Source: Treponema sp. (GTDB lineage: Bacteria; Spirochaetota; Spirochaetia; Treponematales; UBA12059). Taken from it: a stretch of 17,350 nucleotides of DNA. The DNA lies in assembly GCA_012517645.1 (NCBI GenBank), contig JAAYUR010000346.1, positions 1-17,350 on the forward strand, given 5' to 3'. The notes under the pieces are model-generated. The model saw only the letters and a list, made by a program, of their open reading frames with translations, ran no database searches and was not told where the DNA came from. A program made the translations under genes and the position numbers. Below, piece by piece: positions 1 through 5,831 of this stretch (positions are counted from its first letter, which is position 1; every line of letters starts with the position of its first letter).

Positions 1-1
1 C

Positions 2-508
2 GGGAAGGAGGCCGCCGCCCGCCTGGGCGGGACGTACGAGTATACCGAGTATACCCTGCGGTATGCGGATCCCTGCCCGGAGGTCCCCGACCGGGATCTG
101 GAGATCCGAAGGGTTGGATCAGAATCCCTGGAGGATCTCGTGGACCTGCGATCCGGGGCGTTCGGCGATTCCCGGGAGGAGACGGAGGCCTTCGAGCGGG
201 CGACCCTCGCCTCGCCGGAGCGGCAGGTCTACGCGGCGTTCCTGGGGGATCGCATGGCCGGGGCCTGTTCCCTGGGATTCCAGGGGCGGGAGGTCTCCAT
301 AAACGGCCTCGTCACGGCCGCGGACCTTCGCGGCCGCGGGTACGCCCAAGGCCTCTTGGCCCGCATCGTCCGGACGCTGGAATCCGAGGGCTACGGCATG
401 ACCCTCGACGTGGAAAGCCGGAACGCGGACGCGCTCCACGTCTATACGAAGCTCGGATTCCTCCCGGAGCGGGCCGTGGAATACTGGCGCAGGACCCTTC
501 CCGTCTAG
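2..508 (+). CDS. GNAT family N-acetyltransferase, 5' end outside the window
   Basis: The frame is open from base 2 to a TAG at 506-508, giving 168 visible residues with no start, so the gene begins upstream. GNAT enzymes transfer an acyl group from acyl-CoA to an amine. The acetyl-CoA pyrophosphate-binding motif A is clear near visible residue 110 (LRGRGYAQGLL, the R-G-x-G-x-A pattern), and the last strands follow (NADALHVYTKLGFLPE, then VEYWRRTLP). The first 20 visible residues (AARLGG then YEYTEYTLRY) resemble the final beta strands of another GNAT domain, so the full protein is probably a tandem GNAT; this is inference. The substrate cannot be told. The gene converges on the FMN oxidoreductase and their stop codons share the tetranucleotide CTAG at 505-508, so neither gene has room for its own terminator. 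The ATG at 140 is internal and would cut into the domain. Confidence 0.85.
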   Translation, partial: GKEAAARLGGTYEYTEYTLRYADPCPEVPDRDLEIRRVGSESLEDLVDLRSGAFGDSREETEAFERATLASPERQVYAAFLGDRMAGACSLGFQGREVSINGLVTAADLRGRGYAQGLLARIVRTLESEGYGMTLDVESRNADALHVYTKLGFLPERAVEYWRRTLPV

Positions 509-1545
509 GAAGGGCCGCCCGGCGTGGCCGGGCGGGAGACCTTGGAGGCGTCGATCTCGGAAAGCACGGCGGCCCCGGTCATGAGCATGGCCTCCTCCAG
601 TTCCGCCCGCACCTTGCGCAGGTAGGTCGATACACCCTCCGCGCCTCCTCCGTAGACGGCGTAGGCGAAGGGCCGGCCGATCAGGACGCCGTCGGCCCCC
701 AAAGCCAGGGCCTTGAACACGTCCAGCCCGGTGCGGAACCCCCCGTCGATCAGGATCGTGATTTTTCCTCCAACGGCTCGAACGATTTCGGGAAGGACCT
801 CTATGGTGGAAGGGGTCTCGTCCAGCACGCGACCCCCGTGGTTGGATACCACGATGCCCCGGGCGCCGGCCCGGACGGCCTTCCGCGCCCCCTCGGGGGT
901 CATGATCCCCTTCAGGATGAACGGCACCCGGAGACTCTCGACGATCCGGGAAATCTCTTCCACGGGCATCGGGGCCACGGGCTTTCCCATGGCCGCCAGG
1001 ACCGTGAGGCCCGCCGCGTCGATGTCCATGGCCAGGGCGAAGACTCCCGCGTCCTCGGCTTTCTTCGCCCGCTCGACCACCTCCCGGACTCCCCAGGGTT
1101 GGATCGTCGGGATGCCGATGCCGCCGGCAGCGCGGATCGCCTCCAGGGGCTCGAAGAAGGCGGGATCCTTGGGGCCGTCTCCCGTGAAGGCCGCGGTGCC
1201 TTCCGCGGCGCAGCCGCTCACCACCGCGGCGGAGTAGGTGCCGTCGGTGTACAGGTCGTTGTAGTGCAGGTTGACCGCCCCGATGGGCGCCGCGAATACG
1301 GGCAGGAGGAAGGTCCGTCCGAAGAGGCGGGCTTCCGTGGATACCTCCCGGGGCTGATAGATCGTGTCCATGGCCAGGCGGATCCTTCGGAGTTCCTGGT
1401 AATTGCGGATGAATCCCGCTCCCGTCCCCTTTCCGCCGGGACCGGGGATCTCTCCGCGACAGGCGACGCCGTTGCATTCCGGGCAGACCCGGCATCGGGG
1501 CCCGATCTTCGGTTTCGCGGCTTCTCGCACTTCCTGGAAGGTCAT
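505..1545 (-). CDS. FMN-dependent alpha-hydroxy-acid oxidizing protein (anaerobe-type, with N-terminal Cys cluster)
   Basis: A TIM-barrel flavoprotein of the lactate/glycolate-oxidase superfamily, in the short (about 340 residue) form common in clostridia and treponemes; 346 residues from the chosen ATG. Visible family marks are the MDIDAAGL strand, the lysine in FILKGIMTPEGA, the catalytic-loop SNHGGRVLDETPST with its active-site His, and the phosphate-binding LIDGGFRTGLDVFKALALGADGV and IGRPF segments. The N-terminus carries a compact four-cysteine cluster, C18xxC21xxC24xxxxC29, followed by a PGPGGKG turn; this could bind a metal or Fe-S centre. The substrate is unknown. The frame is open back to an ATG at 1659 with further ATGs at 1590 and 1557. 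I chose 1545 because a good -35/-10 pair lies at 1601-1573, which would put the 1590 and 1659 starts within or upstream of the promoter, and because GGAG lies six bases before this ATG. The start at 1557 remains possible. Confidence 0.9.
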   Translation of the reverse strand: MTFQEVREAAKPKIGPRCRVCPECNGVACRGEIPGPGGKGTGAGFIRNYQELRRIRLAMDTIYQPREVSTEARLFGRTFLLPVFAAPIGAVNLHYNDLYTDGTYSAAVVSGCAAEGTAAFTGDGPKDPAFFEPLEAIRAAGGIGIPTIQPWGVREVVERAKKAEDAGVFALAMDIDAAGLTVLAAMGKPVAPMPVEEISRIVESLRVPFILKGIMTPEGARKAVRAGARGIVVSNHGGRVLDETPSTIEVLPEIVRAVGGKITILIDGGFRTGLDVFKALALGADGVLIGRPFAYAVYGGGAEGVSTYLRKVRAELEEAMLMTGAAVLSEIDASKVSRPATPGGPS

Positions 1546-1572
1546 GGATCGCTCCATCGGACGGGATGATGG

Positions 1573-1601
1573 ACTATATATCGATTTCATGATTCCCTCA
1601 A
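1573..1601 (-). promoter_or_regulatory. Sigma70-type promoter for the FMN oxidoreductase gene
   Basis: On the minus strand TTGAGG (1601-1596) and TATAGT (1578-1573) are separated by exactly 17 bases. The predicted transcription start, near 1566, is about 20 bases before the chosen ATG at 1545. This promoter argues against the longer N-termini available in the open frame. Confidence 0.6.
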
Positions 1602-1618
1602 GTCCGGCTCCCATGTCG

Positions 1619-1648
1619 TTTACTCTACTCCGAGTACGGTTGTATAGT
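1619..1648 (+). promoter_or_regulatory. Candidate promoter for the OYE-family gene
   Basis: TTTACT (1619-1624) and TATAGT (1643-1648) are 18 bases apart, followed by a strong AGGAGG at 1661-1666 and the ATG at 1671. It is divergent from the promoter at 1573-1601, so the two genes could share regulation. The -35 match is only partial. Confidence 0.5.
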
Positions 1649-1670
1649 GGAATCCGCATAAGGAGGCGAG

Positions 1671-2729
1671 ATGAGCGTACAGTTCGCGGAACCCTTGGTT
1701 CTCCGCTCTCTTACGATTCCAAATCGGCTGTTCATGGCCCCCATGTGCCAGTACTCCGCCCGGGACGGTCTTCCGAACGAATGGCACCGAAGGCATTACA
1801 CGGAGCGCGCCCTAGGTGGAGTGGGACTTGTGGTGGTCGAAGCGACCTCGGTTTCCCCGGAAGGCCGGATCAGCCCGTCGGATTTGGGCCTCTGGAACGA
1901 CGAGCAGGTCCGGACCTTCCGGCCCCTCGTCAAGTCGGTCCGGGAGGCCGGATGCCGGATCGCGGTCCAGCTTGCCCACGCGGGGAGAAAGGCCTCCACG
2001 TTCCCTCCCTGGCAAGGGAAGGGGAGGGTGCCCGCCTCGGAGGGAGGCTGGGAGCCCGTGGCTCCCTCGGCCCGGGCCTTCGACGAGGACTACGCCCTGC
2101 CCCGGGAGCTTTCGATCCGGGAGATCGACCGGGTCGTGGGCGCCTTCGTGGCCGCCGCCCGGCGCGCCGTGGAAGCGGGCTTCGACGCCGTGGAGATCCA
2201 TGCCGCCCACGGTTACCTGATCCACCAGTTCCTGTCCCCCCTGTCGAACCGAAGTACGGATGAGTACGGAGGGGACTCCTCTGGGCGGTCCCGTTTCCTC
2301 CGGGAGGTGATCCGGTCGGTTCGCGGGGCCGTTCCGGACTCGATGCCGGTCCTGATCCGGGTTTCCGCCACGGACTGGATTCCCGGGGGTTGGGACGTGG
2401 AGGAGTGCGCCGGAGTACTCAATGAGGTCAAGGCGCTGGGTCTGGACTTCGTGGACGTTTCCTCCGGCGGCCTGGCCCCGGGCGCCAAGCCCCCCGTCGG
2501 TCCCGGTTACCAGGTGGGCCTGGCCCATCGAATCCGGGAACGGACGGGAATGCCCACGGGAGCCGTAGGACTCATCACGACCGCGGAGCAGGCGGATCAG
2601 ATCCTGCTTTCCGGGAGCGCCGACGCGGTTTCCCTGGGTCGCCTGCTCTTACGGGATCCCTGGTGGCCCGCCCGGCACCTGCCCGCGGACAGAAGGAGGA
2701 TTCCCCCCCAGTATCTGCGGGCTTTCTAA
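1671..2729 (+). CDS. namA: NADH:flavin oxidoreductase, old yellow enzyme family (YqjM/NamA-like)
   Basis: FMN-dependent ene-reductase of 352 residues, the usual length for the YqjM/NamA subgroup. The N-terminal PMCQYSA motif places Cys26 and Tyr28 at the same residue numbers as the FMN-tuning Cys and active-site Tyr of Bacillus subtilis YqjM. The substrate-binding histidine pair is H177/H180 in EIHAAHGYLIHQFLSP, followed by the conserved LSNRSTDEYGGD. The phosphate-binding end (SADAVSLGRLLLRDPWW) and the C-terminal PPQYLRAF, which in this subgroup carries an arginine finger, are intact. Family enzymes reduce alpha,beta-unsaturated carbonyls, often for detoxification; the native substrate here is unknown. 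The start is fixed by AGGAGG four bases upstream. It is the only gene in its transcription unit, with a hairpin plus T-run terminator at 2791-2810. Confidence 0.93.
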   Translation: MSVQFAEPLVLRSLTIPNRLFMAPMCQYSARDGLPNEWHRRHYTERALGGVGLVVVEATSVSPEGRISPSDLGLWNDEQVRTFRPLVKSVREAGCRIAVQLAHAGRKASTFPPWQGKGRVPASEGGWEPVAPSARAFDEDYALPRELSIREIDRVVGAFVAAARRAVEAGFDAVEIHAAHGYLIHQFLSPLSNRSTDEYGGDSSGRSRFLREVIRSVRGAVPDSMPVLIRVSATDWIPGGWDVEECAGVLNEVKALGLDFVDVSSGGLAPGAKPPVGPGYQVGLAHRIRERTGMPTGAVGLITTAEQADQILLSGSADAVSLGRLLLRDPWWPARHLPADRRRIPPQYLRAF

Positions 2730-2790
2730 GCCTCCCGCGGGGAGCCGGTACGCCGAGGCTGCCGGAGTTCCGGCTCGCGGTATTTCGGGA

Positions 2791-2810
2791 TGCCGGCCCG
2801 GCACTTTTCT
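2791..2810 (+). terminator. Candidate intrinsic terminator after the OYE-family gene
   Basis: TGCCG (2791-2795) and CGGCA (2799-2803) form a short GC-only stem with a three-base loop, followed by CTTTTCT. It lies 62 bases after the stop at 2729 and before the convergent asd stop. A second small stem (GCCGG/CCGGC, about 2761-2774) sits just upstream. Confidence 0.5.
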
Positions 2811-2831
2811 CGTGCGCGCTCCATCCGCCGG

Positions 2832-3884
2832 CTAGGCCGGCACTCCCGCGGATACGTACAGCTCCGCGTTCAGGACCGCCGCTCCCGCGGCTCCCCGCTC
2901 CAGGTTATGCCCCAGGGCCAGGAATTTGAGGCCCAGGATGCCGCAGGAACGGAACCGCCCCACCGACACGGTCATTCCGTCCCCGGTATCCGCGTCCAGC
3001 AAGGGCTGGGGCCGGTCGGGCTCCTCGTGGACGGAAACCGGGTACTCCGGGGCCGAGGGCAGGCCCAGATCCGCCAGGGGGGACCGGTACGCCTTCAGGC
3101 AACCAACGACCTCCTCCACGGACGGGTTTCCCCGCAGGCGAAGGGACGCGGATATGCTGTGGCCGTCCCGGACCGGAACCCGGGTGCAGGTGGCGGAGAC
3201 CGGGAAGGGCGCGGGTTCTACCCGACCCCCGAAAAGGGTTCCCAGGATTTTTGCGGTCTCGGTCTCGAGCTTCTCCTCTTCCCCTCGGATAAAGGGGATC
3301 AGGTTGCCGGAGATGTCCAGGGCGGATACTCCGGGATACCCGGCGCCGCTGACCGCCTGCATGCTGGTGACCAGGGCGGCTTCAATTCCGAAGGTCCTGT
3401 GCAGGGGGGCCAACGCGGTGGTCAATATGGCGGTCGTGCAGTTCGGGTTACAGGCGATCCCGCCCCTCCACCGCCTTCTGCGGCGTTGTTCCTCCAGCAG
3501 GGCCAGATGGTCCGCGTTCGCCTCGGGTACCAGCAGGGGGACATCCTCGTGCATCCGATAGGCGGAAGCGTTTGAGAATACGAGGGCACCCGACGCGGCG
3601 TAGAGGGGTTCTATCTCCGAGGCCGCCTGGGCGTCCAGGGCGCTGAAGACGATGGGTGCCCAAGCCCGCTCGGGGGAAGTCTCCTCCACGATCCGATCCC
3701 CCAGGCCTGCATAGGGGCGTCCTCCGGCCCTCCAAGTGCAGGCTTCTCGGTAGGGCAACCCGGCGCTGCGGCCTGAAGCGGTCAAGGCCTGGATTTCGAA
3801 CCGCGGATGCTCCGCGAGTCTGGCTATGAATCTTTGTCCCACAATGCCGGTCGCTCCGAGTACGGCGACTCCGATGCGTTCCAT
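2832..3884 (-). CDS. asd: Aspartate-semialdehyde dehydrogenase, archaeal/fungal type
   Basis: Reduces aspartyl phosphate with NADPH to aspartate semialdehyde, the branch-point precursor of lysine/diaminopimelate, threonine and methionine. The 350-residue protein has the N-terminal nucleotide loop GATGIVGQ (10-17), the active-site cysteine in CNPNCTT (C149), the following SMQAVSGAGYPGVSALDI stretch and the catalytic histidine in VRDGHSIS (H242). The SMQAVSGAGYPG form and overall length fit the archaeal/fungal subgroup rather than the E. coli type. An arginine-rich run (RRRRRWR, about 135-140) just before the Cys loop looks like a local insertion. The ATG at 3884 has GGAGG seven bases upstream. 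Upstream lies a long leader with a lysine riboswitch, so lysine should repress it. The stop codon sits inside a perfect inverted repeat (GCCGGC-TAG-GCCGGC, 2827-2841). Confidence 0.95.
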   Translation of the reverse strand: MERIGVAVLGATGIVGQRFIARLAEHPRFEIQALTASGRSAGLPYREACTWRAGGRPYAGLGDRIVEETSPERAWAPIVFSALDAQAASEIEPLYAASGALVFSNASAYRMHEDVPLLVPEANADHLALLEEQRRRRRWRGGIACNPNCTTAILTTALAPLHRTFGIEAALVTSMQAVSGAGYPGVSALDISGNLIPFIRGEEEKLETETAKILGTLFGGRVEPAPFPVSATCTRVPVRDGHSISASLRLRGNPSVEEVVGCLKAYRSPLADLGLPSAPEYPVSVHEEPDRPQPLLDADTGDGMTVSVGRFRSCGILGLKFLALGHNLERGAAGAAVLNAELYVSAGVPA

Positions 3885-3939
3885 GTATATACCTCCGATG
3901 TTCGAGTTCGATGAGACGCTTGAACTGTGATACGGATGA

Positions 3940-4035
3940 TCAGAGGTTGGAACGAGTCAACCAGCGGCCTTGGTATGCGCGAAGCAAGAGCGATACGGGA
4001 TTCGCCACTCGCCCCGCGGATCGAAGGAATTGCAT
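3940..4035 (-). CDS. Candidate 31-codon leader ORF between the lysine riboswitch and asd
   Basis: ATG at 4035-4033 runs 31 codons to TGA at 3942-3940. It is preceded by TTGGAGGAGCC, a strong Shine-Dalgarno four bases from the ATG. The peptide starts MQFLRSAGRVANP and ends RWLTRSNL; it is basic with a short hydrophobic centre (VSLLL) and contains no lysine, so it is not a classical lysine-codon attenuator peptide. The ORF ends 55 bases before the asd ATG, too far for simple stop-start coupling. Its ribosome binding site is the 3' arm of a hairpin with GGCTCTCC at 4060-4053, so translation may be gated by the riboswitch. It may equally be a chance ORF in GC-rich DNA. Confidence 0.3.
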   Translation of the reverse strand: MQFLRSAGRVANPVSLLLRAYQGRWLTRSNL

Positions 4036-4102
4036 GGCTCCTCCAATCCGAAGGAGAGCCCAGGTCGGCGATCCGGAGCGAATCGATCGCAAACGGGATC
4101 GC
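4036..4102 (-). promoter_or_regulatory. Probable expression platform of the lysine riboswitch
   Basis: Directly 3' of the aptamer, GCGATCC (4102-4096) pairs perfectly with GGATCGC (4074-4068). After that, GGCTCTCC (4060-4053) pairs with GGAGGAGCC (4044-4036) with one bulged base, burying the ribosome binding site of the 31-codon ORF. No T-run follows any stem here, so classical intrinsic termination is not evident. The platform more likely works at translation or through Rho; this is inference. Confidence 0.45.
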
Positions 4103-4106
4103 ACTG

Positions 4107-4283
4107 CCTTTGGCACTCCGCGGGCTCTTGGGATTTGCCCGCGACAGCCGTCGGGTATTAGCCCGAACGTCCAAGGGACGGGATCGCGGATCCCCGGCCC
4201 CTTCGGCGATCCTCCCCTTTCTCACGGTTTCACCGGGCGCCGCGCCCTCCGCCGGATACTCATGGGGACCGCTCCTCCATCGG
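4107..4283 (-). promoter_or_regulatory. Lysine riboswitch (L box) aptamer in the asd leader
   Basis: On the minus strand the sequence follows the L-box consensus in order: GATGGAGGAGCG, then ATGAGTA, then GAGAAAGGGGAGGATCGCC followed by GAAG, which is nearly identical to the Bacillus subtilis lysC aptamer core GAAAGGGGAGCGUCGCC-GAAG. All five helices can be drawn. P1 is CCGATGG with CCAAAGG (a GA/AA internal mismatch). P2 contains CCCC paired with GGGG. P3 is AAGGG/CCCTT extended by CGGGGATC/GATCCCG. P4 is CGTTCGGG with CCCGACGG around CTAAT. P5 is GCGGGC/GCCCGC. Loop L2 (GCGGC) and loop L3 (CCGC) are complementary, as the known kissing interaction requires. Binding lysine in this class turns expression down, which suits asd. 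About 177 nt, the normal aptamer size. Confidence 0.93.
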
Positions 4284-4290
4284 TATTCGG

Positions 4291-4320
4291 AACATAGCAT
4301 ACAGTGGAAAAAAGCTTCAA
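4291..4320 (-). promoter_or_regulatory. Promoter for the riboswitch-asd transcript
   Basis: TTGAAG (4320-4315) and TATGTT (4296-4291) are 18 bases apart on the minus strand. The predicted start near 4284 falls exactly at the first base of the aptamer's P1 helix, which supports both calls. The DNA upstream is A/T-rich, like an UP element. Confidence 0.6.
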
Positions 4321-4332
4321 GGCGAAGAGGGA

Positions 4333-4370
4333 TTTTTACGGAAATTTTCATGTATTTTCCCGTAGAAAAA
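4333..4370. repeat. AT-rich imperfect inverted repeat upstream of the asd promoter
   Basis: TTTTTACGGAAA (4333-4344) faces TTTTCCCGTAGAAAAA (4355-4370) around a CATG centre. The arms match except for one extra base on one side. It is strikingly AT-rich for this window and lies just upstream of the asd -35 box and downstream of the amidohydrolase stop (4421). No T-run follows on either strand beyond the arms, so it reads better as a protein-binding site or UP element than as a terminator. The function is unknown. The rest of 4371-4420 shows only TGATGA/TCATCA repeats. Confidence 0.4.
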
Positions 4371-4420
4371 GGTCAAATCGTGCCTCGTCGCCGCTACTCA
4401 GGTGATGATGATGAAGATCA

Positions 4421-5725
4421 TCAACCGAAGAGCCTAGGCAGTACGTACTCGTCCAGTTCCCGCCGGACCTTCCCGAGGTCGATGGTCGTGAACGCCCCGT
4501 CCCGGTAGAGGATCCGGCCCCGGACCATGGTCAAGACAACGTCGCTGCCCCGGGCGGAGTAGACGAGGTTCGAGAGGACGTTATGGCAGGGAACGAGATG
4601 GGGACGGTCGAAGTCCAGGAGAATGAGATCCGCGTCCAAGCCCGGGGCGATCCGGCCGCACTCGCCCGCGCGGCCCTGGGCACGGGCCCCGTTCACGGTG
4701 GCCAGGCGGAGGGCGTCCAGGGCGGAGACGGCACGAGGGTTCCCGCTCGCCCCCTTGTGGATCAGGGCGGCGGTCTTTATCTCCTCGAAGAGGTCGTGGC
4801 TGTTGTTGGAGGCCACGCTGTCCGTGCCCAGGGCGACGTTGATCCCCTTGGCCAGCAGGGCGGGCACCGGGGCTATGCCGCTGGCGAGCTTGAGATTGCT
4901 CACGGGATTGTGGGACACGTTCACTCCCCGTTCGGCCAGGAGATCCATATCCGGTTCCGTGACCCAGACGCAGTGGGCCGCCACCGCCCGGGTGTTCCAG
5001 ACGCCGTACCGGTCCAGGATCGCCGCTGGGGTCGCTCCGTACTTGGCGACGCATCCCTCGTGCTCCTTCCGGGTCTCCGAGAGATGGACGTGCATGCCCA
5101 GGCCGTTGTCGGCGGCGTACTCCCCGACGGCGGCCCAGAGCCTCGGATTGGACGTGTACTCCGCGTGGATGCTGGCCTCGATCCGGATCCGACCGAAATC
5201 GCGGCCGTGCCATTCCCGGTGGAGGCGGCGCATATCGACGCACCCTTCGTGGGAGTCGAAGGAAAAATCTTCGGTAAAGAGGGAAGTTCCCCGGGAAATG
5301 TTGGCCTTGATCCCCGTTTCCTCGACCGCCGCCAGGATGTCGTCGCAAAAGTAGTACATGTCCGTGAACGACGTGGTGCCCGAGGCGATCGCCTCCGCGA
5401 TGCCCAGGAGAGCCCCGGCGCGGACGCAGCGGCCGTCCAGCTTGGCCTCCACGGGAAAGATGTACTTGGTAAGCCAGGTTTGCAGGTCGTAGTCGTCCGC
5501 ATAGCCCCGAAGGATCGTCATGGGTATATGGGTATGACAGTTGATCAAACCGGGCATAAGAACCTTTCCCCGCCCGTCGATGGTCTCTCCCGTGAAGTCC
5601 GGCGGGGGAGCGTCGGAGACGGAGACGATCTTTCCATCCGACACGAGTACGAAGCTGTCCGGGCGGACCGGCACGTCCTCGTCCATAGTAACCGCGGATA
5701 CTCCGGAAAACAGTATCTGCTCCAT
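4421..5725 (-). CDS. mtaD: Amidohydrolase, methylthioadenosine/S-adenosylhomocysteine deaminase (MtaD) type
   Basis: A 434-residue cytosolic metal-dependent deaminase of the ATZ/TRZ branch of the amidohydrolase superfamily. Metal and catalytic residues are all visible: PGLINCHTH gives H64 and H66, GMHVHLSETRKE gives H214 and E217, AAHCVWV gives H251, and ALGTDSVASNNSHDL gives D302. The GTDSxASNN form and the C-terminal GRIAPGLDADLILLD segment closing the composite beta-sandwich are typical of MTA/SAH deaminases, which convert adenosyl compounds to inosyl ones for methionine and methyl-group recycling. Related SsnA, guanine or chlorohydrolase-type activities are less likely but not excluded. 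A GAGGG lies five bases before the ATG. The gene is divergent from the DHH-CBS gene, with 106 bases between the starts, and is upstream of, but separated from, the asd transcript. Confidence 0.9.
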   Translation of the reverse strand: MEQILFSGVSAVTMDEDVPVRPDSFVLVSDGKIVSVSDAPPPDFTGETIDGRGKVLMPGLINCHTHIPMTILRGYADDYDLQTWLTKYIFPVEAKLDGRCVRAGALLGIAEAIASGTTSFTDMYYFCDDILAAVEETGIKANISRGTSLFTEDFSFDSHEGCVDMRRLHREWHGRDFGRIRIEASIHAEYTSNPRLWAAVGEYAADNGLGMHVHLSETRKEHEGCVAKYGATPAAILDRYGVWNTRAVAAHCVWVTEPDMDLLAERGVNVSHNPVSNLKLASGIAPVPALLAKGINVALGTDSVASNNSHDLFEEIKTAALIHKGASGNPRAVSALDALRLATVNGARAQGRAGECGRIAPGLDADLILLDFDRPHLVPCHNVLSNLVYSARGSDVVLTMVRGRILYRDGAFTTIDLGKVRRELDEYVLPRLFG

Positions 5726-5819
5726 AGGTACCCTCTCAGACTCCGGGCAGGACCGGATTGTTCGGGTGGCGTTCGGTATTGTTTCCTCCGGCCTTCCAAA
5801 TCGAGAATCCCGGCATTAG

Positions 5820-5825
5820 TATATC
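5820..5825 (+). promoter_or_regulatory. -10 box placed for leaderless transcription of the DHH-CBS gene
   Basis: TATATC at 5820-5825 ends six bases before the ATG at 5832, so transcription would begin at or next to the A of the start codon. TAGTAT (5817-5822), 17 bases after TTCCAA (5794-5799), is an alternative in the same place. An in-frame TAG at 5817-5819 rules out a longer protein, and there is no AGGAGG-like sequence before the ATG. Confidence 0.4.
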
Positions 5826-5831
5826 GGATAC

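Noticed and set aside
119..1495. A 458-codon frame on the minus strand overlapping the FMN oxidoreductase
   Set aside because: It reads through the same DNA in another frame, is dominated by Arg/Gly/Pro, and conflicts with two well-supported genes.
1546..1659. Longer N-terminus (ATG at 1659 or 1590) for the FMN oxidoreductase
   Set aside because: The extra residues show no family similarity, and a 17-base-spaced promoter lies inside that stretch.
3824..4351. A 175-codon minus-strand frame covering the asd leader
   Set aside because: It runs through the lysine riboswitch helices and into the asd start out of frame. The RNA structure explains this region better than a protein.
4333..4370. Intrinsic terminator for the amidohydrolase
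   Set aside because: On the minus strand the second arm is followed by A's rather than T's, and the stem is AT-rich and imperfect.
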